A DNA stretch of 59,051 bases, taken from contig ONAL01000011.1 of assembly GCA_900315785.1 (NCBI GenBank), forward strand, positions 1 to 59,051. The letters are read 5' to 3'. How positions within the stretch are numbered: position 1 is the stretch's first letter; the number at the start of each line of letters is the position of its first letter. Under the pieces are notes generated by a model. That model saw nothing but the letters and a program-made list of their open reading frames with translations, made no database searches and was not told the origin of the DNA. The position numbers were made by a program, and so were the translations under genes. Shown one piece after another: positions 1 to 7,601 of the stretch. Source of the DNA: an uncultured Eubacteriales bacterium. Its GTDB lineage: Bacteria > Bacillota > Clostridia > Oscillospirales > Acutalibacteraceae.

Positions 1-304
1 GTCCGTCAACATTAAGGTTGTCAAGGCTTCTAACCCGATGAAGGTTACTTTCAAGAAGTCCGTAACAGCCAACTCCAAGAAGAACACAACAATCAAGGGC
101 GTTGTTACAGTCAAGAAGGCTCAGGGCAAGGTTACCTACAAGACCAATAACAAGAAGGTTACCTGCTCCGCAGGCAAGCTCGTTGTCAAGAAGGGTCTCA
201 AAAAGGGCAAGACAGTTACAGTCAAGATTACCGTAACAGCCAAGGGCAACGCAAACTACAAGGGCGCAAACAAGGTAGTTTCCGTCAAGATTAAAGTTAA
301 ATAA
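1..304 (+). CDS. C-terminal end of a surface/secreted protein with Lys-rich repeat module (partial)
   Basis: The reading frame is open from the left edge (first full codon at base 2) to a TAA at 302-304, so only the last 100 residues or so of a longer protein are present. They are strongly basic and beta-prone, alternating Lys/Val/Thr, with blocks such as AQGKVTYKTNNKKVT and KITVTAKGNANYKG. The same module ends the 743-residue secreted protein at 17880-20111, where it follows a signal peptide and Ig-like domain, so this fragment is probably also the tail of an exported protein. The Met at base 38 is internal and is not proposed as the start. A strong terminator follows at 317-350. Function unknown. 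Confidence 0.8.
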   Translation, partial: SVNIKVVKASNPMKVTFKKSVTANSKKNTTIKGVVTVKKAQGKVTYKTNNKKVTCSAGKLVVKKGLKKGKTVTVKITVTAKGNANYKGANKVVSVKIKVK

Positions 305-316
305 TCAACATTAACT

Positions 317-350
317 AAGGCTCAGAACCTCGCGTTCTGAGCCTTTTTCT
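317..350. terminator. Bidirectional intrinsic terminator
   Basis: A 12-bp perfect inverted repeat (AAGGCTCAGAAC at 317-328, GTTCTGAGCCTT at 334-345) with a 5-base loop is followed by a T-run on the plus strand. It lies between the convergent ends of the surface-protein fragment and the LysM gene and can serve both. Confidence 0.9.
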
Positions 351-659
351 TTAGATATAAAGCCTTGTTCCGGGATAAATCATATTGGGATTGCACATTC
401 CGTTTTTCTTTGCAATCGCCTCAACGGTTGTGCCGAATCTCTGTGCAATCGACCAGAGCGTGTCGCCGGGACGTGTAACGTAGATATATCCGTCGGCGAT
501 GTCCGTGTCGACGGGAACGTTGATTGTCTGACCGACGTAAATCATATTCGGGTCGGAAATCTGGTTCATACTCAGAATCTTGTCAACGGTCGTGCCGAAG
601 AACTGAGCAATGCCGAAAAGTGTGTTGCCCTTGCGGACCGTATATGTTACTGTTTCCAT
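351..659 (-). CDS. Small protein of two LysM domains
   Basis: The 102-residue product consists almost entirely of two LysM repeats, about residues 4-50 (YTVRKGNTLFGIAQFFGTT...) and 58-102 (YVTRPGDTLWSIAQRFGTT...). LysM domains bind N-acetylglucosamine in peptidoglycan or related glycans. No signal peptide or membrane segment is visible, so either it leaves by another route or it acts inside the cell; small LysM-only proteins of this kind occur in Clostridia, some linked to spores. A GGAGG ribosome-binding site lies just upstream of the ATG at 659. It converges on the surface-protein fragment and diverges from the pullulanase gene. Domain call is secure, role is not. Confidence 0.85.
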   Translation of the reverse strand: METVTYTVRKGNTLFGIAQFFGTTVDKILSMNQISDPNMIYVGQTINVPVDTDIADGYIYVTRPGDTLWSIAQRFGTTVEAIAKKNGMCNPNMIYPGTRLYI

Positions 660-885
660 ACTTTACCTCCATTCTTTTCCATTCTATTACGCTTTCGCGT
701 ATGTGTGCCTAAAAGGTAAAATGGCTTCCGTTAAAATGCACATAAAACAGGTATATTTTTCTACACTGCCGACATCGTTAATATTCTCTATTAGAAATAT
801 AACACCTGTTAAATTTGTTAAAATTTATGGTGAATTATTACGTTGGAAATTTACGTGTGTTATTATTCTCTGGGGGAATTTTGTA

Positions 886-3681
886 TTGAAAAAGCTTCTT
901 TCTGTCCTGCTTTCCGTTGTGATTTTTTCGATGTCGGCGGTTATTTTCTGCAATGCTTCCGCGGCTAAGGATTACGAGGGAAACGCCAAAAAGCTGGATA
1001 AAACTACCTTTTCGGGAGAGCTCGGAGCTTTGTATACCAAATCCGCCACAACCTTCCGTGTGTGGGCTCCGACCTCGGACGACGTAAAGGTCAAGTTCTA
1101 CAAGAAGGGCGACAGCAAGGATTATCTCAGGATAGTCAATATGAGTAAGAACAAGAGCACGGGCTTGTGGAGTGTCAAGGTCGCGGGCGACCACAAAAAC
1201 ATCTTCTACACCTATGTTTTTACACGCGGTAAAAAGTCCTACGAAACCTACGACATTTACGCCAAGGCTTGCGCCGCGAACGGCAAGCGCAGTATGGTAG
1301 TCGACCTCGGCTCAACCAATCCAAACGGCTGGGACAAGGACACCCACGTTACGGTCGACAACCCCACCGACGCTATGATTTGGGAGGTTCAAGTTGCGGA
1401 CTTCTCGTCCTCAAAAACCTCTGGCGTAAGTGAGGAGAACAGGGGAAAGTACCTCGCCTTTACCGAGCGCGGAACCACGGTTTCGTCTGTCGCGGGCGCG
1501 GCTCCGACCTGTGTTTCGTATCTCAAGCGCCTCGGCGTTAACTATGTTCAGATTAATCCGTTCTATGATTTCGGTTCCGTAGACGAGACCGACAAGAGCG
1601 GCGGCGACAAAAACTACAACTGGGGCTACGACCCCATCAACTATAACGTTCCCGAGGGTTCCTACTCCAAGGACCCGACGAACGGAGTACGCAGAATTAT
1701 CGAATGTAAAAAGATGATTCAGTCTCTGCACCGAGCGGGTATCGGCGTAATTATGGACGTCGTTTATAACCACACTCACGAGAGCAAGGACTCTGCGTTC
1801 AATATTACCGTTCCCGATTATTACTACCGAATCAATCCCGACGGAAGCTGGTCTAACGGCTCGGGCTGCGGCAACGACACCGCATCCGAGAGAAAGATGT
1901 TCTCGAAGTATATGACCGATTCCGTTCTCTACTGGGCTAAGGAGTACCACGTCGACGGCTTCCGCTTTGACCTTATGGGACTTCACGATGTGAAAACTAT
2001 GAACCACATCCGCAAAAAGCTCGACGAGCTCGACGGGGGAGATAAGCTGCTAATGTACGGCGAGGCGTGGAACCTCAACACCACCGCCGATTCGGGCACG
2101 ATTCTCGCCAATCAGGGCAACGTAAAGAAGCTCAACGACCGCATCGGAGCCTTTGACGATATGTTCCGCGACGCGGTTAAGGGCTCGACCTCGGGAGCAG
2201 ATAAAGGCTTTGTTCAGGCAGGCGAAAAGCGCGGCAACCTCGAAACAGGTATCACGGGTCAGTCCGACGGCGTTTTAGGCTGGGCTAACACCCCGAACCA
2301 GTGCGTGACCTACGCTTCCTGTCATGATAATCTGACCCTCTGGGATAAGCTCATCAAGAGCGTGAAGGGGGAAAAGGGCGAATACACAAAGCGCTATTCC
2401 GATTTGGTAGCGATGAACAAGCTCGCGGGAGCGATAACCTTTACCTCACAGGGCACGAGCTTCATTCTCGCGGGAGAGGAATTTTGCCGAACCAAGAAGG
2501 GTGACGAGAACTCCTATCAATCGGGCTTCAAGATTAATCAGCTCGACTGGACGAGCCTGCAGACCTTCGGCGACGTTTCCGATTATTACAAGGGTCTCAT
2601 TTCACTTCGCAGGCATATTCCGTCATTCAGGGATAACACCGATGTCACCGCAAAGGACATCAGCTTTATCGACGACGTCCCCGACGGAGTTCTGGCATAT
2701 ACGCTCAGCGACAACAAGTACGGCAAGGTTTTTGTCGGCTTCAACTCAGCCGATAAGAGCGCCAAGCTCGACCTCGACGGAAGCTATGTTCAGCTTGTCA
2801 ACGAGGAAACCGCGGGTTTGGACAGCCTCGGCGAGGTTAGCGGCTCCGTTACAATTCCCGCGCGTTCAGCCGCCGTGCTGGTCGATAAGGACAGCTATAA
2901 CAAAAGCGCCAAAAACAAGAGAACCCAGGGCAAGGTTATAGTCCGTTACAACGTGGACGGCGAGACCTTCAAGTCCTACACGGTAAGCGGCAAGCTTAAC
3001 ACAAGCTACAATATCTCTCCGCTCACCTCTGTTCTTATGGATTACAATATCAAGAAAAAGTCGGGCGACAGCGGAACCTTCACAGAGAATATCCGCTACT
3101 GCACCTTCGAATGTGAGAAGTACGACGGAGCATATTCGTCGGTTTCGTTCGAATGTGTCGATGAAAAGGGCAACATCATCTCCGATACGACCGTGCTTTC
3201 AAACCGCTCGGGTCAGCCCTATGAGACCTTGCAGATTCCGTCCGTGACGGGATATACTCTCGATTTGCAGAAGCTCCCGAAGAACGGCTGCGGCACCTTC
3301 AAGGATAAGGATATATCCGTCAAGTATGTTTATAATAAAAAACCGAGAGATGACAAAACCTGCCGCGTTAACATTGTCTATATGTCGACGGAGGGCAAAA
3401 TCCTCGGTACAAATACTCTCACGGGCGACGCTGGCTCGCATTACGCGACCACTCAGCTCGAGATTGAAAACTACGACTTCAAGAGCGTTACGGACAACAA
3501 GTCGGGCGAATACGCGCTTATGGAGCAGAACGTGCTTTATATCTATTCTCCCGTTTCAGTTGTCTCGAACGTCCTCACCGTGATTCTGATAGTCGCGGGA
3601 GCGGCGGTTCTCATTATGTTCGCATTCGCGTACTACAAGCGCCGCCGAAGCGAGCTTGCAAAGAAGCTCGATATTTCATAA
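886..3681 (+). CDS. Type I pullulanase, membrane-anchored, with MucBP-like repeats
   Basis: Hydrolyses alpha-1,6 branches in starch and pullulan. A TTG start at 886 is chosen because a GGGGG ribosome-binding site lies nine bases upstream and it opens directly onto a signal peptide (KKLLSVLLSVVIFSMSA). It gives 931 residues. Order: CBM48-type N-terminal domain (about 40-160), GH13_14 catalytic domain with the pullulanase signature YNWGYDP, nucleophile D362 (GFRFDLMG), acid/base E393 (MYGEAW) and transition-state stabiliser D481 (SCHDN); then about three MucBP-like repeats (680-890); then a transmembrane helix and a short RRR-containing tail. The enzyme is therefore probably held on the outer face of the membrane. 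Its neighbour at 3727 is a paralogue with a dockerin instead of this anchor. Upstream Met codons would place long extra sequence before the signal peptide and are rejected. Confidence 0.92.
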   Translation: MKKLLSVLLSVVIFSMSAVIFCNASAAKDYEGNAKKLDKTTFSGELGALYTKSATTFRVWAPTSDDVKVKFYKKGDSKDYLRIVNMSKNKSTGLWSVKVAGDHKNIFYTYVFTRGKKSYETYDIYAKACAANGKRSMVVDLGSTNPNGWDKDTHVTVDNPTDAMIWEVQVADFSSSKTSGVSEENRGKYLAFTERGTTVSSVAGAAPTCVSYLKRLGVNYVQINPFYDFGSVDETDKSGGDKNYNWGYDPINYNVPEGSYSKDPTNGVRRIIECKKMIQSLHRAGIGVIMDVVYNHTHESKDSAFNITVPDYYYRINPDGSWSNGSGCGNDTASERKMFSKYMTDSVLYWAKEYHVDGFRFDLMGLHDVKTMNHIRKKLDELDGGDKLLMYGEAWNLNTTADSGTILANQGNVKKLNDRIGAFDDMFRDAVKGSTSGADKGFVQAGEKRGNLETGITGQSDGVLGWANTPNQCVTYASCHDNLTLWDKLIKSVKGEKGEYTKRYSDLVAMNKLAGAITFTSQGTSFILAGEEFCRTKKGDENSYQSGFKINQLDWTSLQTFGDVSDYYKGLISLRRHIPSFRDNTDVTAKDISFIDDVPDGVLAYTLSDNKYGKVFVGFNSADKSAKLDLDGSYVQLVNEETAGLDSLGEVSGSVTIPARSAAVLVDKDSYNKSAKNKRTQGKVIVRYNVDGETFKSYTVSGKLNTSYNISPLTSVLMDYNIKKKSGDSGTFTENIRYCTFECEKYDGAYSSVSFECVDEKGNIISDTTVLSNRSGQPYETLQIPSVTGYTLDLQKLPKNGCGTFKDKDISVKYVYNKKPRDDKTCRVNIVYMSTEGKILGTNTLTGDAGSHYATTQLEIENYDFKSVTDNKSGEYALMEQNVLYIYSPVSVVSNVLTVILIVAGAAVLIMFAFAYYKRRRSELAKKLDIS

Positions 3682-3726
3682 GGTAAAAATGCCTGAAATC
3701 AGGTTTAAATTAAGGAGGAAATAACT

Positions 3727-6700
3727 ATGGCAAAGAAGATTTTGTCAACCTTACTCTGCGTTGCGTTGATTCTTTCGTCTATCGTGCTGGTTGCAGCTGC
3801 CGACACTTCAAAGTCCGCCACAGGCGACACCAAGTATACGACAGCTTCTCAGACTCTTGATGAGCAGTACGGCTATGACGGCGACGACCTCGGCGCGACC
3901 TATACCAAAGAGGCTACAACCTTCAAGGTTTGGTCTCCTTTAGCTACCGCGGTAAAGGTTAACCTTTACGCAACAGGAAGCGACTCCGAGCAGGGCGCTA
4001 AGAAGCTCGGCACAACCGCGCTTCAGAAGGTCATGGACGGAGATAATTTCACGGGTGTTTGGTCAGCGACTCTCTCGGGTGATCACGTTGACGAGTATTA
4101 CACCTACTCTATCACAACTCCCGACGTCACAGGTGCTGACTCCAAGACCTACGAAACACAGGATATCTATTCCAAGGCTGCAGGCGTTAACGGCAATCGC
4201 TCGATGATTGTTGACCTTTCCAAGACAAACCCCGACGGCTGGGAAAGCGACAAACACGTTCTCCTCGACAAGGCTACCGAGTCTTATGTCTGGGAAGTTC
4301 ACGTAAAGGACTTCTCCTATGACACAAAGTCAGGCGTAAGCGAAGCTAACCGCGGCAAGTATCTTGCGTTCACCGAGACAGGCACAACTCTCAACAACGA
4401 GGGCGATATCTCCACCTGTATAGATTACCTCAAAAAGTCAGGTATCACAACAGTTCAGATTCAGCCTTTCTATGATTACGGTTCTGTTGACGAGGCAGGT
4501 TCAAGCGCTCAGTTCAACTGGGGCTATGACCCGAAGAACTACAACGTTCCCGAGGGCTCCTATTCCTCAAACCCCTATGACGGCAACGTAAGAATCAAGG
4601 AAGCAAAGGCTATGATTAAGGCTCTCCACGACGCGGGTCTCTCCGTTGTTATGGACGTAGTTTACAACCATACCTATTCCACAGACTCCTGCTTCACAAG
4701 CACACTTCCCAAGTACTACTACAGAATGGACGCCAAGGGCAATTATTCCAACGGCTCAGGCTGCGGCAACGACACTGCTTCCGAGAGGAGAATGTACCGC
4801 AACTTTATGATTCAGTCCTGCCTCTACTGGGCAAACGAGTATCACATCGACGGTTTCCGTTTTGACCTTATGGGTCTCCACGACAAGGAAACTATGGAGA
4901 TGATTCGTACAGAGCTCGACAAGGTTGACTCCCGTATCACAATGTGGGGCGAGGGTTGGTCGATGAACTCCGTATATCCCTCAAAGACATGGAACGGCAA
5001 CACACTCAGACCTTGCCTCCAGTCCACAGCAGGCTCGCTCAAGACAGGTATCGGCTTCTTCAGTGACAAGGAGCGTGACGCTCTCAAGGGCAGCGTATTC
5101 CAGAAGACAGCAAGAGGCTGGCTCCAGGGCTCCACAGGTTCATCCAACCCCGTTATGGTTGGTATGCAGGCAAAGTGCCTTACCTATAACTACAGACTTC
5201 CTTCACAGGTAGTTACCTACGCGGCTTGCCACGACAACCAGACTCTCTGGGACCGTTTCGCCGCTTCTCAGGAATTAAATGATTACTTCAGAAAGCGTCA
5301 TCCCGTACTTGTTGCTCAGAACAAGCTCGCTGCCGCTACAATGAATATGTCACAGGGTATCACATTCATTCTTGCAGGTGAGGAATTCGGTCGTTCCAAG
5401 GATAACGACGCAGACTCCTACAAGTCTCCCGCACCTCTCAATATGATTGACTGGTCGCTCGTTACCTCGAACGCTGACATCGCATCCTACTACACAGGTA
5501 TGCGCAAGATTCGCACACACTTCTCACCGCTCACCGACGACACCAGAAACAGCGATTCTAACGTAAGCTTCAAGGATATCCCCACAAAGGATACAAGCAA
5601 GACAAACAACGGCTTTGTTGCTACATGGACAAACAGCACTTCGGGCGAGTGGTCAAAGCTTGTCGCAATCTTCAACAACACCGAGAACGAGGTTAACTAC
5701 ACACTTTCCGACTCCGTTAAGGATTGGGCTGTTATCGCTGACTCCGAGAAGGCAGGCGTTAAGCAGCTTTACGAGGTAAAGGACAACAAGTTTACTCTTC
5801 CCGCATACTCCGCAATCATCGCTGTTGACAAGTCAAGCTATGACGCTGTTGCAATTTCCGACAACACAGGCGCTGTAAACGTCAAGGCTATCGACACAGT
5901 TGCTAAAAAGACAGTTGAGTCCTACTCAATCACAGGCGAAATCGGCGACAGCTATCAGCTCGTTAAGCCCTCAAGCCTCGGCAAAGAGTACGACTTAATC
6001 AACATCGAAGGCAATATGAAGGGAACATTCGCTGATGGCGACCAGAACGTAACAATGAACTACGGTTACTATGTTCCCGAGTCCGTAAAGGCTGACGTTA
6101 CAGGCGACGGTAAGGTTGATATCAACGACGTAACAGCTATCCAGCTTGCTCTCGTTAAGAAAACAACTCTTACAGACGCTCAGAAGAAGACTGCCGACGC
6201 GACAATCGACGGCAAGGTTAACATCAACGACGCAACAATGATTCAGAACTACCTCGCTGACAAGAGCGTAGGCTTGGGTCAGGTAGTTGTTAACCACTAT
6301 GACAAGGCAACAGGCAAGAAGGTTGCCAAGGCTTCAACCTTCACCGAGAGAGTTGGCGACAAGTTCACAGCTGAACCCATCACACGTCTCGGCTACAAGC
6401 TCAGCGAAGGCTCAGAGGTTACAACAATCAACGTTCCCTACGGCAGAGTTGAGATTAACTACTACTACGACAGCCTCGGAACCGACGTTACTCTCCACAT
6501 CAAGCACAGCTCAGGCTCAGGCTATGACCCGACTATCTGGATCTGGGGTAACTGCGAAGGCGACGAGACCGAGAACTATAACGACAGATACAACAAGTGG
6601 CCCGGAGATATGTTCACAACAAAGGACGCTAACGGCTGGTACAACAAGACATATGAGGTTGACAAGTATGATGATTCGTTCAACATCATCATCTCCAAGT

Positions 6701-6873
6701 GCACAGGCACATACAGCAACCCTGTTCTTGTAATGCAGTCAGCTGACTGTCGTGACATCATCTATAATGAGATTTGGGCAGTTATCGACGATACACGTGA
6801 CGACGTAAGCTTCAATGTTTACAACGTAAATCCCGACACAAACCCCGGTGCCGAGCCCGTAGCTCACGTATAA
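3727..6873 (+). CDS. Type I pullulanase with internal dockerin and C-terminal starch-binding-like domain
   Basis: 1048 residues with an AAGGAGG ribosome-binding site and signal peptide (ILSTLLCVALILSSIVLVAAA). Order: CBM48-like domain, GH13_14 domain (FNWGYDP; catalytic D380, E409, D503), a MucBP-like repeat (about 715-785), a type I dockerin at about 788-847 with two calcium-loop repeats (DVTGDGKVDIND and DATIDGKVNIND), a second MucBP-like repeat (850-920) and a Trp-rich C-terminal domain (about 925-1030) resembling CBM25/26 starch-binding modules. Dockerins bind cohesins, so this enzyme should join a multi-enzyme complex such as the Ruminococcus bromii amylosome; no cohesin gene is in the window. 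The dockerin is internal, not at the C-terminus as usual. Codon use (many ACA, GTT, GCT) suggests high expression. It starts 45 bases after the first pullulanase and probably shares its transcript. Confidence 0.93.
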   Translation: MAKKILSTLLCVALILSSIVLVAAADTSKSATGDTKYTTASQTLDEQYGYDGDDLGATYTKEATTFKVWSPLATAVKVNLYATGSDSEQGAKKLGTTALQKVMDGDNFTGVWSATLSGDHVDEYYTYSITTPDVTGADSKTYETQDIYSKAAGVNGNRSMIVDLSKTNPDGWESDKHVLLDKATESYVWEVHVKDFSYDTKSGVSEANRGKYLAFTETGTTLNNEGDISTCIDYLKKSGITTVQIQPFYDYGSVDEAGSSAQFNWGYDPKNYNVPEGSYSSNPYDGNVRIKEAKAMIKALHDAGLSVVMDVVYNHTYSTDSCFTSTLPKYYYRMDAKGNYSNGSGCGNDTASERRMYRNFMIQSCLYWANEYHIDGFRFDLMGLHDKETMEMIRTELDKVDSRITMWGEGWSMNSVYPSKTWNGNTLRPCLQSTAGSLKTGIGFFSDKERDALKGSVFQKTARGWLQGSTGSSNPVMVGMQAKCLTYNYRLPSQVVTYAACHDNQTLWDRFAASQELNDYFRKRHPVLVAQNKLAAATMNMSQGITFILAGEEFGRSKDNDADSYKSPAPLNMIDWSLVTSNADIASYYTGMRKIRTHFSPLTDDTRNSDSNVSFKDIPTKDTSKTNNGFVATWTNSTSGEWSKLVAIFNNTENEVNYTLSDSVKDWAVIADSEKAGVKQLYEVKDNKFTLPAYSAIIAVDKSSYDAVAISDNTGAVNVKAIDTVAKKTVESYSITGEIGDSYQLVKPSSLGKEYDLINIEGNMKGTFADGDQNVTMNYGYYVPESVKADVTGDGKVDINDVTAIQLALVKKTTLTDAQKKTADATIDGKVNINDATMIQNYLADKSVGLGQVVVNHYDKATGKKVAKASTFTERVGDKFTAEPITRLGYKLSEGSEVTTINVPYGRVEINYYYDSLGTDVTLHIKHSSGSGYDPTIWIWGNCEGDETENYNDRYNKWPGDMFTTKDANGWYNKTYEVDKYDDSFNIIISKCTGTYSNPVLVMQSADCRDIIYNEIWAVIDDTRDDVSFNVYNVNPDTNPGAEPVAHV

Positions 6874-6890
6874 TAAGTCAATAAATAATT

Positions 6891-6919
6891 AAGACCGTCG
6901 CGAAAGCGGCGGTCTTTTT
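6891..6919. terminator. Intrinsic terminator after the pullulanase pair
   Basis: An 11-bp stem (AAGACCGTCGC / GCGGCGGTCTT, one T-G pair) with a GAAA loop is followed by TTTTTC on the plus strand. Confidence 0.9.
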
Positions 6920-6939
6920 CGTCATAAGTTATATAGTTT

Positions 6940-7317
6940 TTATTCAAAGTCTCCGTAGAAATCAAATTCCTCAAAGCAGTCTGTGAGCAGGTCTGCCGCT
7001 TCGTCTCTGATTTCCGAATCGTCCTTGCCGTGGTCAAGCTCAGCGAGAAACAGGTTGATACTGCCGAACAAATCTGTGAAAAGAATCTCCGTGATATCTT
7101 CCTTTGTGAGCTCGGGGTTTGAGTCGTAGAGAACCTTTGCGGTCTGGAGCGTGATGTACTGGAGCGTGCTCTCGATTGACTCGAGCTCTGCTTCCTCACA
7201 GCTCATACCCGCGTTAATCTCACCGTTTGCGTCGCAGTGACCGTACAAAAACAGCTCGCCTGCGCCAAGCTGAGTATTCTCTATTTCCTTGATTTTCTTG
7301 GTTATGTTCGAAGCCAT
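6940..7317 (-). CDS. Hypothetical acidic protein
   Basis: A 125-residue protein, not recognised. The start at 7317 is backed by an AAAGGAGAG ribosome-binding site. It is rich in Glu and Asp, especially in the C-terminal third, is predicted mostly helical, has no membrane segment or signal peptide, and has two isolated Cys (about 29 and 40) plus one near the end. It stands alone between the pullulanase terminator and the pckA promoter region, on the opposite strand to both. Could be a small cytosolic helical protein; no function is proposed. Confidence 0.7.
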   Translation of the reverse strand: MASNITKKIKEIENTQLGAGELFLYGHCDANGEINAGMSCEEAELESIESTLQYITLQTAKVLYDSNPELTKEDITEILFTDLFGSINLFLAELDHGKDDSEIRDEAADLLTDCFEEFDFYGDFE

Positions 7318-7515
7318 AAAAACTCTCCTTTGGTTGTGATGTACTTATTTTACCGTATTTGAGGCGGATTGTAAAGGTACAATAATTGATTATTGTTTAT
7401 CATCTGAGTTCTGAATATTTCGGTTTATATATTCATCAAAAACTGACGGTTAATTGTTATTTATTTGGCTATTTCATTGATTTTTGCAGGAGAGGTAAAA
7501 ATCTTTGTCATTTAC

Positions 7516-7544
7516 TTGACTTTGCGGCTCTAAAATATTAAAAT
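7516..7544 (+). promoter_or_regulatory. Sigma-A type promoter of pckA
   Basis: TTGACT (7516-7521), a 17-base spacer, then TAAAAT (7539-7544). The predicted transcript start near 7551 leaves about 50 bases of leader before the ATG at 7602. The region 7318-7515 upstream is AT-rich and holds nothing else I can identify. Confidence 0.75.
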
Positions 7545-7601
7545 ATAAGGGTAATTATGACTAACCCCAAAAAGGTAATTTTTCATAAAGGAGTAGATAT
7601 T

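Noticed and set aside
610-885. N-terminal extension of the first pullulanase
   Set aside because: It would overlap the LysM gene and put about 90 residues before a clear signal peptide; the TTG at 886 has a good ribosome-binding site.
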